The notes beneath the pieces are model-generated. The model worked only from the letters and a program-made list of their open reading frames with translations. It had not been told where the DNA came from and made no database searches. A program made the translations under genes and the position numbers. 38,517 nt of DNA from Burkholderiales bacterium (GTDB lineage: Bacteria; Pseudomonadota; Gammaproteobacteria; Burkholderiales; Burkholderiaceae_C), in contig JANXWR010000134.1 of the NCBI GenBank assembly GCA_025351025.1, positions 1-38,517 of the forward strand. Reading direction: 5' to 3'. Below, in pieces: positions 1 to 8,909 of this stretch; position 1 is the first letter of the stretch; the number at the start of each line of letters is the position of its first letter.

Positions 1-2615
1 CCCGAGGTCTGCACGTGGTACTTGAGCTTCTGGCTGCGCTCGCTCGCGCCGTAACGGTCGCGCATCGCCACCGCCCAGATGCGCCGCGCCACCCGTCCGA
101 GCACCGTGTACTCGGGGTCCATGCCGTTGCTGAAGAAAAAGCTCAGGTTCGGCGCGAAGTCGTCGATGTGCATGCCGCGCGCCAGATAGGCTTCGACGAA
201 GGTGAAGCCGTTGCTCAGCGTGAATGCCAGCTGGCTGATCGGATTCGCGCCGGCCTCGGCGATGTGATAGCCGCTGATGCTTACCGAATAGAAGTTGCGC
301 ACCTTGTGGTGCACGAAGTATTCGGCGATGTCGCCCATCACCTTGAGGCTGAACTCGGTCGAGAAGATGCAGGTGTTCTGGCCCTGGTCCTCTTTCAGGA
401 TGTCGGCCTGCACGGTGCCGCGCACGTTCTCGAGCACCCAGGCGCGGATCTTCTGGACCTCGCCGTCGGTCGGGGCGCGCCCGTTGTCGGCCTTGAACTT
501 GTCGAGGTTCTGGTCGATCGCCGTGTTCAGGAACATCGCCAGGATCGTCGGCGCCGGGCCGTTGATGGTCATGCTCACGCTCGTGGCAGGGTTGGTCAGG
601 TCGAAGCCCGAGTACAGGACCTTCATGTCGTCGAGCGTGGCGATCGAGACGCCCGAGTTGCCGACCTTGCCGTAGATGTCGGGCCGGATCGCCGGGTCGT
701 TGCCGTACAGGGTGACCGAGTCGAACGCGGTCGACAGGCGCTTGGCCGCCAAGCCGGCCGAGAGCAGCTTGAAGCGGGTGTTGGTCTTGAAGGCGTCGCC
801 CTCGCCTGCGAACATGCGGGTCGGGTCCTCGCCTTCGCGCTTGAAGGCAAAGGTTCCTGCCGTATAGGGAAAGCTGCCCGGCACGTTGTCGAGCATCAGC
901 CACTTCAGGATCTCGCCGTGGTCTTCCCAGGTGGGAAGCGCGACCTTGCGGATCTTGTTGCCCGAGAGCGTGGTGTGAACCAGGGCCGTGCGGATTTCCT
1001 TGCCGCGAATCTTCACCACGTACTCGTCGCCGGCGTAGGCCTTCTGCATGTCGGGCCACATCGCGAGCAGCTTCTTCGCGCGCGCGTCCTGTCGTGATTC
1101 GCGCTGTTCGGCGAGCTGGGTCAGGGCCGCACCGGCGCTGTTCTGGTCGAGGTCGGCCTGGTGCAACATGCGCGCGCTCGCGCCGAGCTGCTGCACCTCG
1201 CGCGCGAGCACGGCCGCGCCGCGAGCCAGCTTCTTGTAGCCGCGCACGGTGTCGGCGATGTCGGCCAGGTAGCGCGCCCGGGCGCCCGGCACGATCGGCA
1301 CCTGGTGCGTGCTGTGCCGCGTCGTCGCGACCGGCAACGTGCCCGTGGCCACCTTCATGCCGAGCCCGGCAAGGCGCGGCAGCAGCGCCTGGTACAGCGC
1401 CGTCACGCCGTCGTCGTTGAAGCGGCTGGCCATTGTGCCGAACACCGGCATGTCTTCGGTCTTGGCCTGCCACGCCTCCTTGTTGCGTTGCACCTGCTTG
1501 GCGACGTCGCGCAAGGCGTCGGCGGCGCCCTTGCGGTCGAACTTGTTGATGGCGACGAACTCGGCGAAGTCGAGCATGTCGATCTTCTCGAGCTGGCTCG
1601 GTGCGCCGAACTCCGGCGTCATCACGTACATGGGCACGTCGACCAGCGGCACGATCGCCGCGTCGCCCTGGCCGATGCCCGAGGTCTCGACGATGATGAG
1701 GTCGAAGCCGGTGCACTTGCAGGCCGCGAGCACGTCGGGCAGGGCCCGGCTGATCTCGCTGCCGAAGTCGCGCGTCGCCAGGCTGCGCATGTAAACCTTC
1801 TGCCCATCGCTCCAGGGCTGGATCGCGTTCATCCGGATGCGGTCGCCGAGAAGGGCGCCGCCGCTCTTGCGTCGGCTCGGGTCGATCGAGATGACGGCGA
1901 CGCTGAGCGAGTCGTTCTGATCGAGACGCAGACGTCGGATCAGCTCGTCGGTGAGGCTGGACTTGCCCGCGCCGCCGGTGCCGGTGATGCCGAGTACGGG
2001 AGTCTTCGCCTTCGCCGCCTCGGCGTGCATGGACCGCTTGATCGCGTCGCCGGCCCTGCCGTTCTCGAGCGCGGTGATGAGCTGCGCGAGCGCACGCCAG
2101 TGCGCTTCGGTCCGGCCCTGAATCGCGGCGAGCGACTTGGGCGCATGCACCGACAGATCGTGATCGCAGCGCATCACCATCTCGCCGATCATTCCCATGA
2201 GGCCCATGCGCTGGCCGTCTTCGGGGCTGTAGATGCGCGTCACGCCGTAGCTCTGCAGCTCGGCGATCTCGCCGCGCACGATGACGCCGCCGCCGCCGCC
2301 GAAGACCTGGATGTGAGCGCCGCCGCGCTCCTTCAGCAGGTCGACCATGTACTTGAAGTACTCGACGTGGCCACCCTGGTAGGAGCTGATGGCGATGCCC
2401 CGCGCGTCTTCCTGAAGCGCGGCCGTGACGACCTCTTCGACCGAGCGGTTGTGGCCCAGGTGCACGACCTCGGCGCCCATGCCTTGCAGGATGCGCCGCA
2501 TGATGTTGATGGCGGCGTCGTGGCCGTCGAACAGGCTGGCCGCGGTGACGAAGCGCACCTTGTGCTTCGGTCGATACGCGGCGAGCGCCTTGAATTCTGC
2601 GGACAGGTCGGTCAT
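1..2615 (-). CDS. icmF: Fused isobutyryl-CoA mutase IcmF (3' end outside window)
   Basis: Adenosylcobalamin-dependent mutase that interconverts isobutyryl-CoA and n-butyryl-CoA, fused to its own G-protein chaperone. About 871 residues are visible; the C-terminus lies beyond base 1. The ORF track does not list this frame; I translated it by hand. Order: B12-binding domain with DGHDAAI (cobalt-ligand His32), a MeaI-like GTPase with a GTGGAGKSS P-loop near residue 208, then the mutase barrel from about residue 525. Substrate-pocket residues read as Phe602 (RMFAGEG) and Gln746 (GQNTCIF). These replace the Tyr/Arg of methylmalonyl-CoA mutase and have the same 144-residue spacing I recall for Cupriavidus IcmF (F598/Q742), so isobutyryl-type substrates are favoured over methylmalonyl-CoA. 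Start ATG at 2615 has only a weak Shine-Dalgarno. It is the last gene of minus-strand block A, 25 bp after the ligase. Confidence 0.93.
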   Translation of the reverse strand, partial: MTDLSAEFKALAAYRPKHKVRFVTAASLFDGHDAAINIMRRILQGMGAEVVHLGHNRSVEEVVTAALQEDARGIAISSYQGGHVEYFKYMVDLLKERGGAHIQVFGGGGGVIVRGEIAELQSYGVTRIYSPEDGQRMGLMGMIGEMVMRCDHDLSVHAPKSLAAIQGRTEAHWRALAQLITALENGRAGDAIKRSMHAEAAKAKTPVLGITGTGGAGKSSLTDELIRRLRLDQNDSLSVAVISIDPSRRKSGGALLGDRIRMNAIQPWSDGQKVYMRSLATRDFGSEISRALPDVLAACKCTGFDLIIVETSGIGQGDAAIVPLVDVPMYVMTPEFGAPSQLEKIDMLDFAEFVAINKFDRKGAADALRDVAKQVQRNKEAWQAKTEDMPVFGTMASRFNDDGVTALYQALLPRLAGLGMKVATGTLPVATTRHSTHQVPIVPGARARYLADIADTVRGYKKLARGAAVLAREVQQLGASARMLHQADLDQNSAGAALTQLAEQRESRQDARAKKLLAMWPDMQKAYAGDEYVVKIRGKEIRTALVHTTLSGNKIRKVALPTWEDHGEILKWLMLDNVPGSFPYTAGTFAFKREGEDPTRMFAGEGDAFKTNTRFKLLSAGLAAKRLSTAFDSVTLYGNDPAIRPDIYGKVGNSGVSIATLDDMKVLYSGFDLTNPATSVSMTINGPAPTILAMFLNTAIDQNLDKFKADNGRAPTDGEVQKIRAWVLENVRGTVQADILKEDQGQNTCIFSTEFSLKVMGDIAEYFVHHKVRNFYSVSISGYHIAEAGANPISQLAFTLSNGFTFVEAYLARGMHIDDFAPNLSFFFSNGMDPEYTVLGRVARRIWAVAMRDRYGASERSQKLKYHVQTS

Positions 2616-2640
2616 GGGCGGGTCTCGGGATGCGGTGTTG

Positions 2641-4197
2641 TCAGCTCGACACGAGTTCGCGAAGAGTCCGGCGCAGCAGCTTCCCGGTGGCGGAGCGCGG
2701 CAGGCTGTCGATGATGCGGATCTGCGACGGGCGCTTGATGTGACCGAGGCGTTGTTCGCAGTGGTCCCGCACGGCGGCGATCAACTCGCTGGGCCTGACG
2801 TTCACGCCGTCACGCTTGGGCACGACGAAGGCGACCGGGCATTCGCCGAAGCGATCGTCGGCGATGCCGACCACGGCGCAGTCCCAGACGCCAGGTGCGT
2901 CGCGGATCGCGGCCTCGATCTCCTGCGGGTAGACGTTGACACCGCCGGAGATGATCATGTCGTCCTGGCGATCGGTGAGGTAGAGGTAGCCGTCGGCGTC
3001 GACATGGCCGATGTCGCCGAAGGTCTGCCAGCCTTTGGGCAGGGTGCGTGCGGCGGTCTTCTCGGGCGCCCTGTAGTAGACGAACGGCGCCACACCGGAA
3101 AAGCAGATCAGGCCGGTTGCGCCGGCCGCGAGTTCGTTGCCGGACTCGTCGGCGATGTGCAACGTGCCTTTGCGAACCCGGCCGACCGATCCCGGGTGCA
3201 CGAGCGCCTCGGTCGAGTCGATCAGCGTCAGGCCGACGCCTTCGCTGCCGGAGTAGTACTCGACGAGGATCGGCCCCCACCAATCGATCATGGCCTGCTT
3301 CACCGCTGGCGAGCAGGGCGCTGCGCCGTGCACTGCGCTGCGGTGCATCGGCGCGCTGAACGCGGTGCGGCGCGCGGCGGGCAATTGCAGCAGGCGCTGG
3401 AACATGGCCGGCACCCACTGGCTGTGCGTGATCTCTTCCTGCTCGAGCAAGCGCAAAGCCTGGTCGGCGTCGAAGCGCTCCATCACGTGCAGGGTGCCGC
3501 CGCCGGCCGTGACGGCCAGCGCGAATCGCAAGGGTGCAGCGTGGTAGAGCGGCGCGGTCGAGAGGTAGCGCACGGGGTCGTCGCCCAGGCCGAACAGCGT
3601 GAGCAGGTCGGCAGCGAACGGCGGCGTGCCGCGATAGTCGGCGGGCAGCAGGGGACGGATCACGCCCTTGGGCGTGCCGGTCGTGCCCGAGGTGTAGACC
3701 ATGAGCGCGCCGGACGCCTCGTCGGCCGTCGGCAGAGGCGACGTCGCGGCAAGCATCGGCTCCATGGCGTCGAAGCCGGCGATCGCGCCGCGCAGCGACA
3801 GCCACGATCGACCGGCTCCGACCAGGGTTCGCAGCGACGCTGCGACTTCGCCCAGCGCCGCGTCAGCGATCACGGCCTTGGCATCGCAGTCTTCGACGAG
3901 GTAGCGCAATTCACCGGCGGTCAAACCGGTCGCCATCGGCGTCAGATAGAGGCCGGCACGCCACGCCGCCCAGCCCATGGCCACGGCCTCGGGCCGGTTG
4001 CCGATCAGCGACGCGACATGGTCGCCTCGCACCAATCCCAATCCGCGCAAGGCCGCGGCCATCCGGTTGCCCAGCGCTTCCAGGTCGGCATAGTTGAGGC
4101 GTTCGCCAGCGCAGACGATCGCGGCGCGTTGCGGCACGGCGAGCGCGACCCGGCGCAAGTCACGCGTCGCGCCCCGGGTGGCGGCTATCGCATTCAT
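2641..4197 (-). CDS. AMP-forming acyl-CoA synthetase (ligase)
   Basis: ANL-superfamily enzyme that activates a carboxylic acid to its CoA thioester through an acyl-adenylate. At 518 aa it has normal length for the small/medium or aryl/alicyclic acid ligases. Visible motifs: the AMP-binding loop YTSGTTGTPKGV, an A5-like YYSGSEG, the hinge/C-domain motif YLTDRQDDMIISGGVNVYPQ, and the A10 lysine in RSATGKLLRR. The substrate cannot be read from sequence. It lies between icmF and an SDR in a catabolic run (gaps 25 and 22 bp), so it probably activates the acid that block A degrades, or re-activates an intermediate. It is distinct from the AliA-like and long-chain ligases elsewhere in the window. 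No clear Shine-Dalgarno precedes ATG 4197; an in-frame downstream start is possible but the N-terminus looks complete. Confidence 0.88.
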   Translation of the reverse strand: MNAIAATRGATRDLRRVALAVPQRAAIVCAGERLNYADLEALGNRMAAALRGLGLVRGDHVASLIGNRPEAVAMGWAAWRAGLYLTPMATGLTAGELRYLVEDCDAKAVIADAALGEVAASLRTLVGAGRSWLSLRGAIAGFDAMEPMLAATSPLPTADEASGALMVYTSGTTGTPKGVIRPLLPADYRGTPPFAADLLTLFGLGDDPVRYLSTAPLYHAAPLRFALAVTAGGGTLHVMERFDADQALRLLEQEEITHSQWVPAMFQRLLQLPAARRTAFSAPMHRSAVHGAAPCSPAVKQAMIDWWGPILVEYYSGSEGVGLTLIDSTEALVHPGSVGRVRKGTLHIADESGNELAAGATGLICFSGVAPFVYYRAPEKTAARTLPKGWQTFGDIGHVDADGYLYLTDRQDDMIISGGVNVYPQEIEAAIRDAPGVWDCAVVGIADDRFGECPVAFVVPKRDGVNVRPSELIAAVRDHCEQRLGHIKRPSQIRIIDSLPRSATGKLLRRTLRELVSS

Positions 4198-4219
4198 GAG
4201 ATCGAACCGGGAGCTGCCG

Positions 4220-5122
4220 TCAGCCGGCGCTGCGCTGCGCCTTCTCCTGCTCGGCGCGGCCGCGCACCAGCGACTTGGCCTCGGCCCAGTCTTCGGCGGT
4301 CAGCTTGCCGAGCGCCGCGAAGGTGCTCGGCGCGGCCAGGTGGTGTCCGCCATCGATCGGGATGTTCGCGCCGGTCAGGTACTCGCAGCCGTCGGCTTGC
4401 AGGAAGGTGAGCAGGTTGCACAGCTCGGGCATGCGGCCGAAGCGCTGCATCGGCACTTCGTCGGCGGAAGCCGCGCCGACGTTGGCCTTCGGAATCGGCG
4501 CGAGCTTTTCCCACGCGCTTTCGGTCGGGAAGGGGCCCGGCGCGACGGCGTTGACGCGGATGTTGTGCTTGCCCCATTCGACCGCCAGCGACATCGTCAT
4601 CGCGTGCACTGCCGTCTTGGCCATCACCGAGGGCAGCACGTAGGCCGAGCCGGTCCAGACCCAGGTCACCAGCATGCTGACGACCGAGCCGGGCAAGCCC
4701 TGTGCGATCCAGCGCCGGCCGCAGGCGAGGGTGGCGAACAGGCAGCCGTCCATCACCGTCGAGCGCACGGCAGCGAAGCCGCGCGGGCTGATGTCGATCG
4801 ACGGCGAGATGAAGTTGGCGGCGGCGTTGTTGATCAGACCGGTCAGCGGCCCGCCTTGCCAGATGCGCTCGACCATGGCCTCGATCTGCTCGGCATCGCG
4901 CACGTCGCAGATCTGGTGTTCGATCGAGCCGCCGTGCGCTGCCGCGGCCTGCAGCTCGGCGACGGTTTCCTTCAGCACCGCTTCGCGGCGGCCGCAGATG
5001 TGCACCGAAGCGCCGTGGGCGACGAACTGGCGCGCCAGCTCCTTGCCGAGGCCGGTGCCGCCGCCAGTGATGAGGATGCGCTTGCCGGCCAGAACATCGG
5101 CACGAAAGGTGGAAGGGGTCAC
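4220..5122 (-). CDS. SDR of the 2,4-dienoyl-CoA reductase type, catalytic Tyr replaced by Trp
   Basis: Short-chain dehydrogenase of about 300 aa. Residues 19-26 (TGGGTGLG) form the NADP-binding glycine motif and NNAA follows. The segment WTGSAYVLPSVMAK and PGPFPTE closely resemble DECR-type 2,4-dienoyl-CoA reductases, where the catalytic Tyr lies 15 residues before the Lys. Here that position is Trp154 (codon TGG), while Lys169 is kept. The ORF track starts at 5161, inside the upstream acyl-CoA dehydrogenase. I prefer GTG at 5122, which has an AGGA about 8 nt upstream and begins just after the dehydrogenase stop. Family role: NADPH reduction of conjugated dienoyl-CoA during degradation of unsaturated acids. 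Whether this protein is active without the Tyr is unknown. Confidence 0.85.
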   Translation of the reverse strand: MTPSTFRADVLAGKRILITGGGTGLGKELARQFVAHGASVHICGRREAVLKETVAELQAAAAHGGSIEHQICDVRDAEQIEAMVERIWQGGPLTGLINNAAANFISPSIDISPRGFAAVRSTVMDGCLFATLACGRRWIAQGLPGSVVSMLVTWVWTGSAYVLPSVMAKTAVHAMTMSLAVEWGKHNIRVNAVAPGPFPTESAWEKLAPIPKANVGAASADEVPMQRFGRMPELCNLLTFLQADGCEYLTGANIPIDGGHHLAAPSTFAALGKLTAEDWAEAKSLVRGRAEQEKAQRSAG

Positions 5123-5132
5123 GGTGAGGTTC

Positions 5133-6329
5133 CTAGACCGGGTTGACGCCGAGCACGCCATTGAGGGCGTCCTTGCGCGGCTTGTAGCTGGCGAAAAGCT
5201 GGCGGCCGATGATGTGCTTCATCACCTCGATCGAGCCGCCGGCGATCTTGACGATGCGCGCGTCGGCATAGGCGCGCGCGATAGGGTATTCCCACATGTA
5301 GCCCCAGCCGCCGAACAGCTGCAAGCACTCGTCGACCACCTTGCAATGCATGTTGCTGAGCCACATCTTGGCCATTGCGGCATCGACCGCGTCGAGCTCG
5401 CCCTTCATGAAATTGGCGATGCACTTGTCGGTGAACTGGCGGCCGACCACCGCCTCGGTCTTCAACTCGGCGAGCTTGAACTGCGTGTTCTGGAAGTCGG
5501 CAATCGTCTTGCCGAAGGCCTTGCGGTTGGCGGTGTAGTCGATCGTCCACTCGACCACGGTCTCGGCCACCACGGCCGAGCGGATCGCCTGCGCCAGCCG
5601 CTCCTGCGCGAGCTTGGTCATCATCAGCTCGAAGCCCTTGCCTTCTTCACCGAGCATGGCGGCGGCGGGAACGCGCACCTCGTCGAAGAACAGCTCCGAG
5701 GTGTCCTGCGCCTTCATGCCGAGCTTGTGCAGGTTCTTGCCGCGGCGAAAGCCGGGCAGGCTGGTGTCGACGAGGAACAGCGTCACGCCCTTGGCGCCGG
5801 CCGTCGAATCTGTCTTCGTCGCGAGCACGATCACGTCGCACAACTGGCCATTCGAGATGAAGACCTTCTGGCCCGAGATCACATAGTCGTCGCCGTCGCG
5901 GACGGCCTTGGTGCGGATCGCCTTGAGGTCGGAGCCGGCGTGCGGCTCGGTCATGCCGAGCGAGCCGATCGCCTCGCCGGTGACCATCTTCGGCAGCCAT
6001 TGCTTCTTCTGCGCTTCGCTGCCGAAGCTGGCGATGTAGGTGGCGACGAGATCGCAATGGATCATGAAGCCGGGGCCGGTGAAGCCGGAACGCGCCATCT
6101 CCTCGAACACGACGACGTCGAACAGGTAATCGGCGGCGGCGCCGCCGTACTGCTCGGGCACGGTGCAGCACAGCATGCCGGCAGCACCGGCCTTGAGCCA
6201 CAACTCGCGCGGCACGACCCCCGTCCCTTCCCAGGCCGCGTGATGCGGCGCGATCTCGTTCTCGATGAAGCGCCGCACCATGTCGCGAAACGCCTCGTGG
6301 TCCTCGTTGAACAACTCGCGCTTGAACAC
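5133..6329 (-). CDS. Acyl-CoA dehydrogenase (LCAD-like)
   Basis: FAD-dependent acyl-CoA dehydrogenase, 398 aa, introducing the alpha-beta double bond in an acyl-CoA and passing electrons to ETF. Signature segments: GMTEPHAGSD for the FAD/substrate site, GQKVFISNG, RKAFGKTIADFQ, and QLFGGWGYMWEYPIARAYAD near the end. The MCAD-type base position reads AGGS rather than YEGT. The base is therefore probably the Glu of VEWTIDY in the middle of the C-terminal helical domain, as in long-chain and isovaleryl-type enzymes. The track ORF extends to 6569 through sequence belonging to the upstream gene. The likely start is GTG 6329, with CAGGAG seven bases upstream. It follows the other dehydrogenase with a 17-bp gap. 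Confidence 0.9.
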   Translation of the reverse strand: MFKRELFNEDHEAFRDMVRRFIENEIAPHHAAWEGTGVVPRELWLKAGAAGMLCCTVPEQYGGAAADYLFDVVVFEEMARSGFTGPGFMIHCDLVATYIASFGSEAQKKQWLPKMVTGEAIGSLGMTEPHAGSDLKAIRTKAVRDGDDYVISGQKVFISNGQLCDVIVLATKTDSTAGAKGVTLFLVDTSLPGFRRGKNLHKLGMKAQDTSELFFDEVRVPAAAMLGEEGKGFELMMTKLAQERLAQAIRSAVVAETVVEWTIDYTANRKAFGKTIADFQNTQFKLAELKTEAVVGRQFTDKCIANFMKGELDAVDAAMAKMWLSNMHCKVVDECLQLFGGWGYMWEYPIARAYADARIVKIAGGSIEVMKHIIGRQLFASYKPRKDALNGVLGVNPV

Positions 6330-6346
6330 CTTGTTCTCCTGGGGAC

Positions 6347-7513
6347 TCAGTACGACTTCGGCAGGTCCAGCACCTTTTCGGCGATGAACGAGAGGATCAA
6401 TTGCTCGGTGACCGGCGCGATGCGGGTGATGGTGACCTCGCGCAGCAGCCGCTCGACGTGGTATTCCTTGGCGTAGCCGAAGCCGCCGTGCGTCAGCACC
6501 GCCTGCAGGCACGAGTCGAAGCCGGCGCGGGCGCCGAGGAACTTGGCGGCGTTGGCCTCGGCGCCGCATTGCTGATGCTGGTCATAGAGCCAGGCGCCCT
6601 TCATGACCATCGCCCACGCCGCCTCGAGCGCCATCCAGCGCTCGGCGAGCGGATGCTGGATGCCCTGGTTCTGGCCGATCGGTCGGCCGAACACGACGCG
6701 CTCGCGGGCGTACTTCGCGGCGCGGCGCAGCGCGTCCTGGCCGATCGCGATGGCTTCGGCCGCCACCAGCAGCCGCTCCGGGTTCAGGCTATGCAGGATG
6801 TACGAGAAGCCCTCGCCCTCTTCGCCGATGCGGTCGGCCTCGGGAATGAACAGGCCGTCGATGAAGATCGAGTTCGAGTCGACCGCCTTGCGTCCCATCT
6901 TCGGGATGCGGTGAACTTCGATCTTGCTGCGGTCGAGGTCGGTGTAGAAGATCGTGATGCCGTCGGTCGGCTTCTTGCAATCCTCGAGCTTGGTCGTGCG
7001 CGTGAGCAGCATGATCTTGCTCGCCACCTGCGCGGTCGAGGTCCAGACCTTCTGGCCGTGCACGACGTAGCCGCCCGGAACCTTCTGCGCGAAGGTCTTG
7101 ATCGCCGTCGTGTTGAGACCGGCGTCGGGCTCGGTGAAGCCGAAGGCCACCTGATCCTTGCCGGAGGCGAGCGCCGGCAGCCAGCGCTGGCGTTGCTCGT
7201 CGGTGCCGAAGACGACGATCGGATGCGGTCCGAACAGGTTGATGTGCACCGTCGAGGCCGCCGCCATGCCGCCGCCGTGGCTGGCCACCTCGTGCATCAT
7301 GATCGCTGCCTCGGTCACGCCGAGACCGGCGCCGCCGAACTCCGGCGGCAGGGTGATGCCGAGCCAGCCGGACTCGGCCATGGCGCGATGGAATTCGTGC
7401 GGGAACTTGCCGTCGTCGTCGCGCGCCAGCCAGTACTCGTCGTCGAACGAGCGCACCACGGCGCTCACGCCGTCGCGGATCGCACGATGGTCTTCGCTGA
7501 TGGAAAAGTCCAT
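6347..7513 (-). CDS. Acyl-CoA dehydrogenase
   Basis: Second acyl-CoA dehydrogenase of block A, 388 aa and full length. It has the N-terminal helical domain (MDFSISEDHRAIRDGV), GFTEPDAGLNTTAIKT at the FAD site, GQKVWTSTAQ, RVVFGRPIGQNQGIQHPLAE, and the C-terminal THGGFGYAKEYHVERLLRE. The usual YEGT base region reads RIAPVTEQLI. The base is therefore not at the MCAD position, and I do not assign it. Two adjacent dehydrogenases of different subfamilies suggest either two oxidation steps (ring or chain, then branched product) or a heteromeric enzyme as known for some steroid-side-chain dehydrogenases; the sequence does not decide. ATG 7513 follows the CoA-ester lyase stop by 27 bp. Confidence 0.9.
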   Translation of the reverse strand: MDFSISEDHRAIRDGVSAVVRSFDDEYWLARDDDGKFPHEFHRAMAESGWLGITLPPEFGGAGLGVTEAAIMMHEVASHGGGMAAASTVHINLFGPHPIVVFGTDEQRQRWLPALASGKDQVAFGFTEPDAGLNTTAIKTFAQKVPGGYVVHGQKVWTSTAQVASKIMLLTRTTKLEDCKKPTDGITIFYTDLDRSKIEVHRIPKMGRKAVDSNSIFIDGLFIPEADRIGEEGEGFSYILHSLNPERLLVAAEAIAIGQDALRRAAKYARERVVFGRPIGQNQGIQHPLAERWMALEAAWAMVMKGAWLYDQHQQCGAEANAAKFLGARAGFDSCLQAVLTHGGFGYAKEYHVERLLREVTITRIAPVTEQLILSFIAEKVLDLPKSY

Positions 7514-7540
7514 GAGATGTCTCCGTAGCCGCCGTCGTGA

Positions 7541-8410
7541 TCAGCCCGCGCCGGCCAGCGTGCGCAAGGCCTGCGTCAGGTGCGGCTTGTCGATCATCAC
7601 GCCATCGATGCTGAGCGTGCCGGCCTCGGGCTGCGCCGCGAATGCATCGACGATGCGGCGGGCATGAGCGAGCTCGGCTTCGCTCGGCGAATAGGCCTCG
7701 TTGATGATTGCGACCTGGTCGGGATGGATGGCGATGCGGCCCCGAAATCCGCGCCGGCGTGAGGCGCGGCAGGCGATGGCGAGGCCGGCGGAATCGCGAA
7801 AATCGGCATGCAGGGTATCGATCGCCGGCACGCCCGCCGCCGCGGCGGCGGCGAGGCAGAGCGAGTTGGCAAGCAGGTAGAGCGGCGACCAGCTGCCGTC
7901 TTCGTCGCGGTTCGATACCGCGCCGATCGCCGCCGACAAGTCCTCGGCGCCCCAGGTGACGCCGGCGAGCCGCGCGATCGGCCCGGCGAAGCTCTGCATG
8001 TTGAGGATGGCTTCGGGCGTTTCGGTGGCGACCGGGACGATCCGCACCGAGCCGGCCGCCATGCCGGCGCGCGCTTCGAGCGCGTCGAGGCAGTGGCCGA
8101 GCCGCACGATGTCGGCGGCGCTGCGCGTCTTCGGCAGCATGATCCCGGCCAGACCGGCGACGACGACGGTGGCGAGGTCGCCCATCGCCATGCCGCTGTC
8201 GAGCGGGTTGATGCGCACGTAGAGCTGCGCCCCGAGTTGCTTCGCGTTCGCCGTGATGAACGCAGCCGCCGTGCCGCGCGCGCCGGCTTTGCGCGCCTCG
8301 GCCACCGAGTCCTCGAGGTCGAGGATCAGCGCGTCGGCCGGGCTGCCGAGCGACTTGGCGAGCTTTTTCTCGCTGTCGGCCGGCACGAACAGCATCGAGC
8401 GCAGCTTCAT
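7541..8410 (-). CDS. CitE-like CoA-ester lyase (HpcH/HpaI family)
   Basis: TIM-barrel CoA-ester lyase, 289 aa, of the citrate lyase beta/malyl-CoA/citramalyl-CoA lyase group. These Mg-dependent enzymes cleave a beta-hydroxyacyl-CoA with a carboxyl group into a shorter CoA ester plus an oxo acid. Visible features: the N-terminal RSMLFVPA, the metal/substrate motif LDLEDSV near residue 31, VATETPEAI, and WGAEDLSA with the second acidic metal ligand. Its start overlaps the stop of the MaoC hydratase by 4 nt (8407-8410), so the two are translationally coupled. A hydratase plus CitE-like lyase pair is the usual arrangement for mesaconyl/itaconyl/methylmalyl-type CoA steps. The exact substrate is not determinable here. 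Confidence 0.88.
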   Translation of the reverse strand: MKLRSMLFVPADSEKKLAKSLGSPADALILDLEDSVAEARKAGARGTAAAFITANAKQLGAQLYVRINPLDSGMAMGDLATVVVAGLAGIMLPKTRSAADIVRLGHCLDALEARAGMAAGSVRIVPVATETPEAILNMQSFAGPIARLAGVTWGAEDLSAAIGAVSNRDEDGSWSPLYLLANSLCLAAAAAAGVPAIDTLHADFRDSAGLAIACRASRRRGFRGRIAIHPDQVAIINEAYSPSEAELAHARRIVDAFAAQPEAGTLSIDGVMIDKPHLTQALRTLAGAG

Positions 8411-8859
8411 GCCGGCTTCCTCAGCATCAGCGCCTGGCGGGTGCAGACGCAGACCTCTTCGTCGCGCTGGTTGAGGCCCTGGTGCAGGAAGGTGACGATG
8501 CCGGCGTTGGGCCGCGACTTGCTGGCGCGAACTTCCTTGACGGTGGTGCGCGAGCGGATCGTGTCGCCATGGAACACCGGGCTCGGAAACCGGGTGTCGA
8601 TCATGCCGAGGTTGGCGACCGTCGTGCCGAGCGTCGTGTCCTGCACCGAGAGGCCGATCACGAGCCCGAGCGTGAAGATGCTGTTGACGAGCGGCTTGCC
8701 GAACTCGGTGCCCTTGCAGTACTCGGCGTCGATGTGGATGGCCGCCGGGTTGTAGGTGGCGCTGCAGAACCAGACGTTGTCGGCCTCGGTCACCGTGCGA
8801 TGGATTTCATGCTCGAATGTCTGCCCGACGCTGAACTCCTCGAACCACCGGCCTGCCAT
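8407..8859 (-). CDS. MaoC-family CoA hydratase paired with CitE-like lyase
   Basis: Single hot-dog-fold MaoC dehydratase, 150 aa. The hydratase motif is ATYNPAAIHIDAEYC: His is present, but the Asp of the classical GDxNPLH is Thr. This resembles the mesaconyl-CoA hydratase-like clade (TxNxxPLH) usually found beside CitE-like lyases. The rest (GKPLVNSIFTLGLVIGLSV, VFHGDTI, SRPNAGIVTF) is well conserved with that clade. It is the first gene of block A. ATG 8859 has AGGAG upstream, and the divergent promoter region with the enoyl reductase lies immediately before it. Expected reaction: hydration of an unsaturated dicarboxyl-type CoA ester to feed the lyase. Confidence 0.86.
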   Translation of the reverse strand: MAGRWFEEFSVGQTFEHEIHRTVTEADNVWFCSATYNPAAIHIDAEYCKGTEFGKPLVNSIFTLGLVIGLSVQDTTLGTTVANLGMIDTRFPSPVFHGDTIRSRTTVKEVRASKSRPNAGIVTFLHQGLNQRDEEVCVCTRQALMLRKPA

Positions 8860-8909
8860 GCGCGCTGCTCCTGGAAAGACTTTCGTGCTTCAGCGTATGG
8901 AAGCACATG

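Noticed and set aside
5133-6569. N-terminal extension of the acyl-CoA dehydrogenase in the ORF track
   Set aside because: The extra residues are Arg-rich and overlap the end of the upstream dehydrogenase gene out of frame. GTG 6329 with AGGAG gives the normal family N-terminus.
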